A stretch of 64,000 nt of DNA from Anthopleura xanthogrammica (lineage: Eukaryota; Cnidaria; Anthozoa; Actiniaria; Actiniidae). Position numbers and translations under genes: made by a program. Where the stretch lies: assembly GCA_964019055.1 (NCBI GenBank), contig OZ025210.1:10448992-10512991 (forward strand), written 5' to 3'. Shown in pieces: positions 43,644-54,550 of the stretch; the stretch's first letter is position 1, and each line of letters opens with the position of its first letter. The notes beneath the pieces were generated by a model. It worked only from the letters and a program-made list of their open reading frames with translations, was not told the origin of the DNA and searched no databases.

Positions 43644-44721
43644 GATGACTGACTAGTTTAGCAAAAGCTAAAAAGCAAACTTTCTTATATAGCTATATCG
43701 TACAGAATTAAACGCTTATTTTTAAAAAAAATAATAGAAAATTGGGCTGTCACGAACTCTTTTTTGGCATAATAAATTTTGAATATTACCATCTTGACAA
43801 ATTTTTGGAAGAAAAAATGGCCGGAAACCGAGCTTTGTCGAAAACTAAAAATCTATGGAACTAGATATTCTCTAAACATTTTTTCCGAGAACTAAGTTAA
43901 AATGATTTGAAAAGAGGTTTAAGAATAAGCTCAAAATTCTACTGAACCGAAAATCAATATCAGTTGATTTTGTTTCAGGATATCGATAAAATCAATATTA
44001 AATATAGTTTATAAGTTTAGATTATACTTATCTCTAACAAGAAAAAAAAACTCTACCTTTTCTTTCCGAGGGGTTTTCAGTTCTTGTCTTCTTCGCGAGT
44101 GAAAGCAACTGGTAGCTTGTTAGAAGAAAACAGTTGTTATTATCAGTGATCTTTGGAACACACGAGTAAACATGCTCATTAACAGCATAGATATTGTGAC
44201 TAGACACGTGGGGTGACGAACTCGAGGAGACATTAAAAAAATAAGCTGGGAGATGAAGAAGCAGAACCAGCCTCCGTCTCGCTGTCTCACCCTAGTTTCC
44301 TAGCAACCGTCTTCAAGTGCTTATTACATATACCAAAATAGAAATATCAGATACACAAATACGTATTGGTGATCAAATTGAATGTCTCTTAGATAGTGGG
44401 ATACTTTTTTCAGTTTAATGAGCTCGTATATAGCTTCTCGCCCATCTTTCCCTCTTACTCTATGCTCACGAAATCAACAAATTTTAAAGAGCAAGAGCGA
44501 AAATTAATTTCTCGAATGTTCACTGGATTAATTTTCAATACAAATAGATCAGTATTGTTTTGATCGTAATCAACATTTCCAAATAAATTAGATCGACCAG
44601 ATTAGACTGAAAATTGGGAACATCTGAAGGAAGGGGCGTTTCATGATCCAAACTCATTGAAAACAATAGATAATAAAGCATTGCTATTATTCTTTCTTTA
44701 TTCCTTTCTTCTTTCATACAT
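43644..44721. other. No recognisable feature
   Basis: This AT-rich sequence between two mobile elements has only short random reading frames. I see no repeats, RNA genes or exon-like segments. Confidence 0.4.
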
Positions 44722-45501
44722 TACAGTCGATTTCACATAACTTTTGACGAAAATGTTCCGAAGTTCGTTCGGAACTTCCGAAGTCCCCGCCGAACTTGCG
44801 AAGTTCGTTGGGAACTTGCCAACGAACTTCGATGTGAACTTGGGAACTTCAGAAGTTCGTAACTTCGTTCGTTGGCAATGCATCGTTCGTGGATTGATCG
44901 TTGAACAAACTGCCAAATACTCGTGGAGTTTAGCTTGAGATGCTTCAGTTAAGGATTCACGTGGAATAACTTTTAGTTTCTTGTACGAGTATCCTAGATC
45001 TTGTGTTAAACTGCGGGAGATTGAAGTGAGCGATGGTGCATTTTGTGCAAGGCAAACATTGTTTTGGACAAGACGGTATTCTACGAAGTAATTAACATCG
45101 TCAGTCCGTGCAGATCTAGATCTATTCCCTCCTTTCCTTGCTTCAACATTTCCTCTCGCTAGAAAGTTATTGATTATGTTGTGGATAGTTTGTTTCGTAA
45201 TGTTCAACTCTGAACCAATGCTTGCTGGGCATTTGCCATCCAACCAATTATCTACGATGCGTTATCTTACATCATCGGGTATCGCTTTTCCCTGTTTGGT
45301 AAAGACGTTCATGGTTTTTTTTCGTTGGCGCGCAATTTCTCTCTTTGCCAACGAACGAAGTTACGAACTTCTGAAGTTCCCAAGTTCACATCGAAGTTCG
45401 TTGGCAAGTTCCCAACGAACTTCGCAAGTTCGGCGGGAACTTCGGAAGTTCCGAACGAACTTCGGAACATTTTCATCAAAAGTTATGTGAAATCGACTGT
45501 A
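44722..45501 (-). mobile_element. Internally deleted Tc1/mariner-type transposon
   Basis: The element starts CAGTCGATTTCACATAAC and ends with the inverse, flanked by TA at 44,722 and 45,500. The inverted repeats are about 155 bp and nearly identical, and are themselves built from GAAGTTCGTT/AACGAACTTC words. On the minus strand a relic reads IVDNWLDGKCPASIGSELN and TKQTIHNIINNFLARGNVEA, the helix-turn-helix of a Tc1/IS630-like transposase, with an upstream stop. The catalytic DDE domain is gone, so the copy is non-autonomous. Confidence 0.85.
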
Positions 45502-45789
45502 AGAGATCAAATGTAGCTTAACATCACTGCAGTGAAAAAAAGTAGAGAGCGAGCCTTTGAAATTTGATGAATTTTGCCCTCTTAATTTTCGACTCGGGCA
45601 GACAGCCAAAATGGTGAAAAAAATTTAATCGATGTAAAAAAAATATATTTAAGTTTTTTTTCAAAAATAAATAGATTTTCGAATTATTGGTACCAAAGTC
45701 TTTTCACCCAAAGAAGATCATGGAAATCCGTTAACTGACCCGAAACCGAGTGGACCGCTGAACTGCCACTTAATGTTCGGAAAAAGTGG

Positions 45790-46030
45790 TTTCACCCAAA
45801 GCACAATCTGAAAGAAGGAGACGTTGTAATGGTCGTGGAAACGAATGCTAAAGCGAGGAGAGTGGTCGCTTGGTGTTATAACTGAGGCAAGACAAGGAGG
45901 CGACGGTCTAGTACGAGTGGTCAAGGTAAAAGTCAAGGACAACTTGTACGCCATTTGTGTCCACTGGAATATGTGGATGAAGAGCCACAGCGATCACCAG
46001 AACATTTCTACGCAAGCAAGCATATCAAGT
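45790..46030 (+). pseudogene. BEL/Pao retrotransposon pol 3' relic
   Basis: The + strand encodes KWFHPKHNLKEGDVVMVVE and, one frame over, RGEWSLGVITEARQGGDGLV followed by RVVKVKVK. This is the pattern of the conserved domain after the integrase in BEL/Pao polyproteins (the DUF5641 type). The single-base frameshift and lack of flanking pol sequence show a dead fragment. No LTR was found. Confidence 0.65.
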
Positions 46031-46309
46031 AAATCCACACGTTTTGTTTCTACACAAGTTTTTAAAAAGACATACTCATTTAGTTATGAACATTCAGAAC
46101 AGTTATTAAGGGTTTCATAAGATATAAAAGTTGTAACTAGATCGAACGCATTCGGGAGGGGATGTTTCTGAATGGTTTTCAAAATTTAAAAGCTGTGTAA
46201 ATTTTGGTAGAGAGAGACCGGGTTGAGGCCGACTAGAGAGACAACCAGATGAGCAACTGGAGTGTAGACGAAAGGACTTTTTGATTGAGAATAAAGTTGG
46301 ACGATTGAT

Positions 46310-46554
46310 ATATATTTGATATGATTTATTATTTATATAGCGCCCTTTCTATATGGATATAATCAAAGGCGCTTTACTATCATGAGAGGTGGTTAGTATA
46401 AAGTGTAGACACTGAGGATGGTCACTGCCAGGGTTTCTTTACGTCCTCAGTGGTTCTTTTCCGTCCCTCCGATATTGGTTAGTGATGAAGTGTGGAGAGA
46501 CGGGACCGCCATTTAAAGTGGTCATCCGAGCCACTTGAAATCTAACCTTTTGTA

Positions 46555-46599
<45 letters not shown>

Positions 46600-46690
46600 T
46601 CTGAGTGTTGTTCCGGCCGGGACTCGAAACACGACCTCCCGCACGAAAGTCCGGTGCTCAACCAACTGAGCCAACCGGGCGGCGGTTGAG
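46310..46690 (-). mobile_element. tRNA-derived SINE
   Basis: On the minus strand it begins with a tRNA-like head (GCCCGGTTGGCTCAGTTGGT; GTTTCGAGTCCCGGCC as B box). A body of about 230 bp follows. It ends in a small inverted module, AAAGCGCCTTTGAT and AAAGGGCGCTATATAAATAA. tRNA-like heads with such GCGC tails are common in marine invertebrate SINEs. The anticodon stem does not pair well, so this is not a functional tRNA. Confidence 0.65.
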
Positions 46691-47822
46691 TTTAACGAGC
46701 TCCCAAGGAATAGTATATATAGTGCTAAATACGTGACAATTGTGTGACGCGGCATAACGCCGGTTACGAAACAGCGTTACCCTTTTTCTGATTTTACATG
46801 CATATGACTTCATCCAAGAGGAGGAGTGAATAGTATCCCACAGTGCTTTGCGAAGATACATTTTCAATATGGCGGGAATTCGTCGTCTCGACTAACACTA
46901 ACGCGAAAAAAAAATATTTTAATCTAGCAACGAGGAATGTTTCTACTTTTCTATATTATTATCTGTAATTTTAGGCTTGATTAGATGAGTTTGGAACGTA
47001 TGATTTGACATTTTCACAAGCGTCAGGAGGTTTTTCGTTCTTGATAATTTGGTTGATATTTCTCTATGCGTAACTTAATAATTTGAAAATCGATCTCGCA
47101 TATTATTTACCTCCTACTTAGTATGTTATCTTAGCTTTAAAATGAACCTAGTCCGACCCAGATCGACCCACGTTTTCACTAAGAAATGATGCATTATGTT
47201 TGACTACTTTTCACGTGTTACACCTTGCCAACTTTGGTATCTGAGAGTTGTCACGCGAAGCGTTCTCAGTTCACATCGATCGCAATCGACTCTATTCCAT
47301 TTCTAAGTGTAGAACCAATATGGTTATTTATTTATTTGTTTTAAACTCTGTTCGTAACATAGACTTTCGTTTTGTGTTTCAAAATAGACCAAGCGCAATC
47401 CAACATGACTTGAACGAATTAAATTTCTTAGTACGAGGTCAACCGGCTTTGACCTTGAGTGGCGGACATCCAAATGTAAAACTCTCTGTTAAGATGTTAA
47501 AAACACAGCAAACTAAACTTCTAATATTTCCAATGATTTTTATGAAGAAAATAGATAATATACATGCTTTCGCAATGCACTGTGGGATACTATTCATGCT
47601 TAACCGGCACTTCATATCTACTTGTCTTACCTCCGGCTTTTCCACTTCCTGTCTCCCCAGTTCCTCGCACGGTTTATTATTTCTGAAAGTGAAACTAACT
47701 GCGTAAGCAGCTTCGATATGTAAATGACTTCCGCGTTTGAGCTGTTCCTGTGTGAGCGAAAGCTGTATTCAAACTAAGTTATTTCCATCGTTTCCACTCC
47801 TGTTAACAGCTCAGTCACCGTG

Positions 47823-50800
47823 ATGGGTTTCAAAACTGAACAGTTTGTTGAAAAAGTCAATGAAAATCTGAAATGTTCGATATGGTAAGCATATTTGGGT
47901 TATTGTTTAGCTTAAAATGTCACATTCAATAGTAAAGTTATCTAAAACTGCGATGAAAATGATTTCAGTGCAACTCGTTTTACGAAATTATATAAGGCCT
48001 ATAAGGCCTATATATTTTGAGAGTGTAAATATAGGCCAGTTTCATGTTAGTTAAGAACGACTGTCTCTAAAAATCGACCAAATGTGTGAAAATATCACAT
48101 TTCTAAAATAGAGAAATATAAGTATTTCATTGATAATCATATTATAATAGATATTTCTCTTCCTTTTGGTTGTATTTATTCTACAATATTTGGCGTTATA
48201 ACATCCGAAAAAAATTATCTACGAAGCTCATTATTTCCAAAGTTCACAAATGCAAATTAGGGCCCGGAAACGTTCTGGCTGAAGAACTTCTCATCATATT
48301 GAATTCGAACTAGTGTGTGTCATGCAGACTATTAAAGAAGCTTTATTTCAGGACTTTGTCTAATTACTAGAAAGAACATCTACCAAAAGATTCCCGAAAA
48401 TACTTTTCCATAGCCTTTACCAGGATGTTCCGCTCGATAGATGTTTCTTCGTGATTTTGGTATTAAATAGACAGAGTACATTGCCAGAAATATGGGACAT
48501 GAGCCTGCTCATACATGCGCAATGATGCGTTTCAGCTTACAAAATAGCCGCCGAGTCTTATAGGAAATGTATGGGGAATATAGAGCTTCCTCTATTTACG
48601 GCGAATAGGGTTTTATTTACTCTGAGCTCCACATCGCGACAAACAACCCACCCTACAAGCTACTAAATAAGCGTAAAATAATCATTGAATCATGCGACAT
48701 ATTGGTTCCCGGACTACTTGTCTTCGAAAGGCTTCGAAAGCTCTAGATTCCATACATCGTCTATAAAGCTGGCCACACTTGACCCCAAAATCGTCTTATT
48801 TGAAGTCGAAAAAATTTAAAAGTAAAAGAGCTCCACCTCGATATCGCCAAACGAGTGTTTAATAAATCCAAAACCGCTCAAAATAGACAGCATGCCTTCA
48901 AGAAGCTTGAAGTTAGGTTAAATTTTAAGCGATTCGACGCGTTGTTAGCTCGTAGTTTTCAGTTAAAAATGACAAGAAACCACAGAGAACTGCTCCAAAC
49001 AGCTTCCAATTAAACCCTATAAATATCGCCATTTTGTTGTTACAAGCTCCTATTGACTGCTGAGATACAATAAGGAAGCTTAAAGTAACGATTTAGGTTT
49101 GAAACTTGTTTCTTGTCCTTCATGGGCTTCCTGTGGTGAGGCTTATCAACAGAAAAATAATAGTTGTTCTTTTGATTGCCAAGTAACTATTTTTTGGTAA
49201 GAATTGTTTTACTAACATCATAGTCGAATATAAATATGTGCTTGGAAACCATGTAGTTATATTTTTCCTCTAGAAAACCACTTCATTTTCATTCAGGCGT
49301 TACACGGCTGACAATGTCCAATATTTCTGGCAATGATAAGATTTCCATGATATCGTCTTGAACTGGCCGGGTCATCAGTCTTGAATAGGTTAGCGGTATG
49401 TACTTTTTTTGTTTTTTTTTTGTTTGTTTGTTTGTTTGTTTGTTTTTTGTTTTTCTTTTGTAAAATGTCTTATATAGGGTATTCAATTTTAACTTTTTGT
49501 ACGAAAGTAATTTTTTTCGTCTCCAAACAATTTTCAGCAACTTTAATTTGACGACGTTATACAGGGTATATAATTTTTCTAAGGTCTTGGATATGATTAT
49601 AATTTACAATGTTGTGTTCTGAACGGGGTATGTTTTTTCATGATATTCTTGTCTTAGATAGGGTCAGGGTTTTAGGATCCCAGCCGCACATCCCCATCAC
49701 TCAACCACCTCAATTTTTCAGTGTTCCAGTCTATATTATATATAATTCACGTGATAGTGACATGTGATTTTTACCATTCATGACAACGAGCACGAACGAA
49801 GAATATACGAATACGTACCTTGAATCCGTTCATAAAACCAAGGGTTGTTTGAAGAGGAGAGCTGAGAGGAAATAAAGGGATGTATAGTTACATTTCAAGA
49901 TTGTATCCTTACGATCGTAACTAACAACTTCATTCTTGGATAGGTCAGTAAACTGAACCAAATGCAGTTAGAAAATCAACAGTATCCTGCATTTCTTTAT
50001 ATCGTGTCGTTTACTTTCTAGCATTGAAGTACTGGAGGACCCATGGCAATGCAAAGATGGGCATAGCTTCTGTAAAGATTGCATTACACGATGCCTTGAG
50101 GCCAGACAGATATGCCCAATGTGTAAGAATGCACTACAACTTGGCAGTCTTGCACGTAGTTTGCTGGCTAAGGATATTATAGAACACCTTGAAGTCTACT
50201 GTCATCCACCAGATAGTGATGGGCAAGCCGAGGCCAAAGTAGGTGAGTGGTTGAGAATTACATGACGAAACTTGCTGTATTTCTTGTCAAAAATATATGT
50301 GCAAAGTTTTAAAATCAAGCACAAAGGATACAAATATTCGCGAATGGGACGGAGTCAGAGTATTCTCACCACCTCCCATCGGAGAGAATGAGTGAATGGA
50401 CTGCAATTCTTCTTCAGTGCTTTGATATACGCCTTGCATGCTGTTTTGGTCAAAAAAAATGTTCAACTTGCTTACGCCATATTGTGCTTTCTGACCTTGT
50501 GTCATGTTAACAGACGCAGAGGAATATGAGCTCAAGTGTGCCTGGACTGGAAAGCTAGAGTCACTTGCCAAACACAGAGAAACTTGTCCTTTCCAACAAG
50601 TACAGTGTCCTAATGTGAACTGCAACACCAACATGCAGAGAAGAGAACTGAAGGATCATGACAAGATGTGCAAATATAAAGAGTTGGAATGTGATGAGCA
50701 ATGTGGTAAGACTCTGATCAGACGTAACCTGCTAAAGCACAAGAGAAATTACTGTCCTGAAGTAAAACTGTCATGCCCTAACGGTTGTGTGACAAGTATT

Positions 50801-52764
50801 AAGAGGAAAAGCATTTCTAAACACAGAAAAACGTGTCCTTTCCAACAAGTACCGTGTCCTAATGTGAAGTGCAACACCAACATGCAGAGAAGAGAATTGG
50901 AGGATCATGACAAGATATGCGAGTTCAAAAGGGTATTGTGTGATAAATGTAGGATAGTTTTGATCAGATGCAAGCTAGAGTATCACAAAAACTTTGACTG
51001 TCCTGAAGAGATGGTTCCATGTCCTAACAGCTGTAGAAGACCAGAAACCGGAGAAATTAGCAAGCCAAAAAGGTATGGAATGCTCGTCGCAGCTTTCGAT
51101 ACCAACAGCTGTAGAAGTCCAGAAACCGGAGAAATTAGCAAGATAAAAAGGTATGGAATGCTCGTCGCAGCTTTCGATAATCTGAGGTACACGCCTAGTT
51201 TTTAACATGTTTTAAGAAGGGAAGTCAGCAAAAATCGGACATACGCCGGCAACAGTGAAAAGCTCGATTTCGCTCATATTTTGGTATTAGGTAGGCCTAT
51301 ATACGAGATTTACCCTGGTATCTTTCATTTGTCGAAATATCGCTTCATTTCCGAGAAAAACGAGAAAAACGAATTTGTCCATAATTGACCCTTTGATCAT
51401 GAGAGAGCCAACATATACTCCACTTCGGGGGGCTCGAGTGTCTTTGCAAAATATGTACACGCTTAATTCTTCAAAAACTGTTTTATATAGTGTTTTAACT
51501 TTAAAAATCCGAAATTTCATCGTCTTCTAATAAATTCCTGATGGTAAAAAAATTATTTACCATAAGATTGATTTTGGTCGACACTTCACTTTGAACTGGT
51601 TTGTTTACTTTTAAATCTCATCATTAAATCCTGGCAATAAGTCTTTTCAGTTTTGGTGTTTACAGGGTTTTTCCATTTCAGACCACGTGTTACTCTCTTG
51701 AAAATAAGATTCTATGTTTCATTTTTTATCTATGTTCATGTGTCTTAATTCTCATGCATAAACTTTAAACAAAGAAACGATACTTTAGGGAAAGGCAAGT
51801 GGCATATTATCATTTAATCAAGCAAAAAACGTATATTCGTTAACTGAAGTCAAATTACAAGCTAGTGTTCCAGTTAAAATAGGATGCATTTCTCGAATGT
51901 AATCAATTTATATAATGGCTATCTATACCATTTGCACACCTTATAAAACGCATTCTTTATCTTGGTGCTATTTCTTTCAGGGTTGATTTAGACAACCATA
52001 TCAAAAACATCTGCTCCAAGTCAATACTCGATTGTCCATTCAAGGACCAGGGATGTTTAGTCAAAGTTGAACGACAACATGTTGATAAACATGTACAAGA
52101 CAACATGGCTGCACACATGATGTTACTGGCCAAACAATGTTCATCTCTCACTAAACAGAATTCGTCACTTACCGAACAAAACACGATAGTTACCGAAGAA
52201 TGTTGTGCACTCACGAATAAGTGTTCGACACTCACAAATAAATGTTTGTCACTCGAGAAGAAATGTTCGTCACTTACCGAAGAATGTTGGACACTCCAGG
52301 ATAATTGTTGGTCACTCGAGAAGAATTGTTCGTCACTTACCAAACAATGTTGGACACTCAAGAAGAATTGTTCGTCACTTACTGAACAATATTCAACACT
52401 CAAGAAGAATTGTTCGTCACTTACCGAACAATGTTCGACACTCAAGAAGAATTGTTCGTCACTTACCAAACAATGTTCGACACTCAAGAAGAATTGTTCA
52501 TTATTTTTTTATTTTTTTATTTTATTTTTGACTATCAAGTTTTTGTTGTTTTTTATTTACTCACGAAGGAATATAAACAATAACACTGACCACTGTAGTA
52601 GGTATGTAGTGCCGGTTCCGGGACGGTCCCGCCTGTACCACTCCCTCAACCTCACGCACGAACAAATCACACCTAAATTTATACACTGGTACGCCCAAGC
52701 CACGCCATTTCCACGACCACTCTCGCCTTCCCCCTACTACCAACATCACGACCAACCCCCCTAA
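47823..52764 (+). CDS. TRAF-family protein D, 3'-truncated
   Basis: Exons are 47823-47884, 50022-50242, 50514-51072 (or 51150) and 51981 onward. The start peptide is that of gene B, and the RING is complete (CPMC retained). Four to five TRAF fingers follow. The exon-3 donor region is duplicated by a 78-bp repeat, giving two in-frame donors. Exon 4 has the longest coiled coil, about 17 heptads such as CSSLTEQ and CSTLKKN with a cysteine at the same position in nearly every one. The exon loses homology near 52,500. No donor or MATH exon follows, and the frame stays open to 52,764 across a T-rich tract and the presumed left end of the viral element. In this haplotype it would make a RING-finger-coiled-coil protein without MATH. 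The missing exons may lie beyond the viral element, outside the window. Confidence 0.75.
47885..50021 (+). other. Intron 1 of TRAF gene D
   Basis: It includes the second copy of the 8,651-9,517 transposon (48,479-49,335) and a (GTTT)n tract (about 49,410-49,455). A segment at about 49,740-50,000 is homologous to the sequence just before the RING exon of gene B, here without the insertion. Confidence 0.6.
48479..49335. mobile_element. Non-autonomous TIR transposon, copy 2 (about 857 bp)
   Basis: It has the same CATTGCCAGAAATAT termini as copy 1 and nearly the same sequence, including CGCCGAGTCTTATAGGAAAT and AAGCGATTCGACGCGTTG. It lacks about 10-15 bases near the middle (AATGTAGGTTCCC). It sits at a different place in intron 1 than copy 1 does in gene B, so the insertions are independent. 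Confidence 0.8.
51073..51150 (+). repeat. 78-bp duplication of the exon-3 donor region of gene D
   Basis: The segment encoding NSCR-PETGEIS-K-KR with the following donor AAAAG/GTATGG occurs twice in a row (about 50,995-51,072 and 51,073-51,150). The length is 26 codons, so either donor keeps the phase required by exon 4. Confidence 0.8.
51151..51980 (+). other. Intron 3 of TRAF gene D
   Basis: No gene or repeat is recognised. The acceptor is TTTCTTTCAG before GGTTGATTTAGAC, slightly different from the TTCTCAG of paralogues. Confidence 0.5.
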
Positions 52765-53189
52765 TCCCCCATCACGACCACTCCCGCCTTCCCCCTACTA
52801 CCAACATCACGACCAGCCCCCCTAATCCCCCATCACGACCACTCCCTCAACCTCACGTACAGTCAAATCACACCTAAATTTCGACACACCGGTACGCCCA
52901 AGCCGCACTTCCACACACGACCACTCCCGCCTTCCCCCTACTACCAACATCACATCCAGCCCCCCTAATCCCCCATCACGCCCCCACGAGCCTTCTCTGA
53001 ACTCTAGAGATCACATCTGAACCAGAGTAAGGCTTCAAGGAAAAGAACCCTTCCCCAAAATCTGATCAAGCGTGCGCAAAAAGTGAGGATGGAGATGGGG
53101 GAGGAGAGGGGAGGAGAAGGGAGGAGAGGGGAGGAGAAGGGAAGTGAAGAAGAAAGGAGAAAGAAGTAAATAAAAGTGCTTTAAGAAAG
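52600..53189. repeat. Non-coding left end with C-rich tandem repeats and a purine tract
   Basis: Units of about 60 bp, containing CTCCCGCCTTCCCCCTACTA and CCCCCTAATCCCCCATCACG, recur from about 52,720 to 52,985 within a larger repeat (ACCTCACGCACG, AAATCACACCTAAATTT). A GGGGAGGAGAAGGGAGGAG-type purine tract follows at 53,085-53,165. These resemble terminal repeat regions of viral elements. No gene is seen. Confidence 0.7.
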
Positions 53190-53714
53190 ATGCAGATACA
53201 TAATAAAGAAAAGATGCGAAAGAAGAATAAGAAAAGTCTTCAGAGAGAAGAGATCCACATCACTGAAAAAGCGCTTGAACAGGTCATGAGAGCGTTCCGC
53301 AAGTCCATGACCACATTACCCCAAGTGATCGAAACTCCTCCAAAAGAAGAACCTCCAACGCCACCACCACGAAATTATCCCCAAGTGATCAAGACCCCTC
53401 CAACGCCACCACCACGAAATTATTCCCCCACGCCCCCACCAAAGAAAAAAGACCATTCCTTCCTAAAGAACAACTGGGAGAACAGGAAATGTGTTGTAGC
53501 CACGAACCTACTTACCAAGGAAAAGAGCTACTTTCGGAGCATGTACGCAACAGGTAAGCGCTTAGGAATAAACCCAGGCGTCATAATCGCCTGTTGTGAG
53601 GGAAAACCTTCTGCAAAGACCGGAAAGTCAAAGATCGATGGTCAAAAATATGCGTTCGCTTACTTCAAAGAAGAGGAGTTACCCGAGGGGTGCGTGTTAT
53701 TAAAGGCTAAGTAA
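53190..53714 (+). CDS. Proline-rich protein with NUMOD1-like DNA-binding module
   Basis: This 174-residue protein has a basic start, then Pro-rich repeats (PPTPPPRNY twice, then PTPPPKKK) at about residues 50-95. The C-terminal half has CVVATNLLTKEKSYFRS, ATGKRLGINPGVIIACCEGK and DGQKYAFAYF. That order resembles NUMOD1-type modules, short helix-turn-helix DNA-binding segments normally fused to homing endonucleases. No nuclease motif is present. It may bind element DNA or regulate early transcription. It is the first gene inside the left end, on the opposite strand to the virion cluster. Confidence 0.55.
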   Translation: MQIHNKEKMRKKNKKSLQREEIHITEKALEQVMRAFRKSMTTLPQVIETPPKEEPPTPPPRNYPQVIKTPPTPPPRNYSPTPPPKKKDHSFLKNNWENRKCVVATNLLTKEKSYFRSMYATGKRLGINPGVIIACCEGKPSAKTGKSKIDGQKYAFAYFKEEELPEGCVLLKAK

Positions 53715-53800
53715 CGTAAGATATCAAAGAAGGACTTTGACATCTAATACGAAAAAGAAAAGAAAATGGCTTAAGAATCCCTACTCTATTATAAAGAAAA

Positions 53801-54517
53801 ATGTCACTAACAGGACCAAGGCTAACAAGTATGATAGATTATGATGTAAGTAACCTACGATTCTCTAAACCAATACAAAAAGAAGTACTAGGAAAGAAGA
53901 TAAAGTACAAGATAATCAAGATAAACACAAAGTACAACGACGAGGAAACACAAGGAAAGCTAATAGTACCATCTGGGTGGGTATTCTCGTTCGGTCCTTC
54001 GGAAAGATTCGAGGGGTCAAGGAGGGGCTATAGCATACCATTATGCATGTGGGATCGCGAAGGACCAACCGAAGACCAGAAAAAGTGGTTGAGATCCTTC
54101 GACACGGTCGTAGATATGTGCGCCGAAGCCGTACTACACTATAAGGAAGAACTTGGACTAATAGAACTAACTAGATCGGACCAAAGAAAGATCAAAGGCG
54201 GACTAAACCCCTTCTACTGGAGACTAGAATGGGTAACGGGAGAAGATGGGAAGGTTAGGTTAGAGGAAGTAGAGGGGGGAGGACCTACGTTATGCCCAAA
54301 AATACCAACGAACAGGGCTACGGGTAAGCTAGGAGGAAGATTTTACGACATGTCCGGAAAAAGGATAGATCCAGAAGAACTTATTGATAAGGAAATGGAC
54401 GTAGAGGCTGCGTTACACATCAGTAACATTTGCGTAGGATCTTCAGGTAAAGTAACCTTAGTCATAAGAGTATGGGAAGTAAACACCAAAGATCCTAAGA
54501 GTATGAGAGACTACTAA
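53801..54517 (+). CDS. Possible ssDNA-binding protein (DUF2738/DUF5871-like)
   Basis: This 238-residue soluble protein has the layout seen in proposed ssDNA-binding proteins of large DNA viruses. A strand-rich N-terminal part (VPSGWVFSFG, GYSIPLCMW) leads to a helical stretch (DTVVDMCAEAVLHYKEELGL). A Gly/Pro-rich strand region (TLCPKIPTN) and C-terminal strands (ICVGSSGKVTLVIRVWEV) follow. The assignment is by remembered pattern only. The start follows TATAAAGAAAA by a few bases. It converges with the next gene, the stops being 34 bp apart. Confidence 0.5.
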   Translation: MSLTGPRLTSMIDYDVSNLRFSKPIQKEVLGKKIKYKIIKINTKYNDEETQGKLIVPSGWVFSFGPSERFEGSRRGYSIPLCMWDREGPTEDQKKWLRSFDTVVDMCAEAVLHYKEELGLIELTRSDQRKIKGGLNPFYWRLEWVTGEDGKVRLEEVEGGGPTLCPKIPTNRATGKLGGRFYDMSGKRIDPEELIDKEMDVEAALHISNICVGSSGKVTLVIRVWEVNTKDPKSMRDY

Positions 54518-54550
54518 AGCCAATTCCAGAAATAGATGAAGAATATCCCT

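Larger units (their letters stand above)
45502..47822. other. Intergenic region with BEL/Pao relic, SINE and gene D promoter
   Basis: It contains a retroelement fragment (45,790-46,030) and a tRNA-derived SINE (46,310-46,690). At about 47,630-47,820 it holds the upstream region shared with gene B, ending in GCTCAGTCACCGTG before the exon-1 ATG. No other gene is seen. Confidence 0.6.

Noticed and set aside
46620..46690. tRNA gene on the minus strand
   Set aside because: The B box is good, but the anticodon stem does not pair, and the sequence continues into a SINE body and tail.
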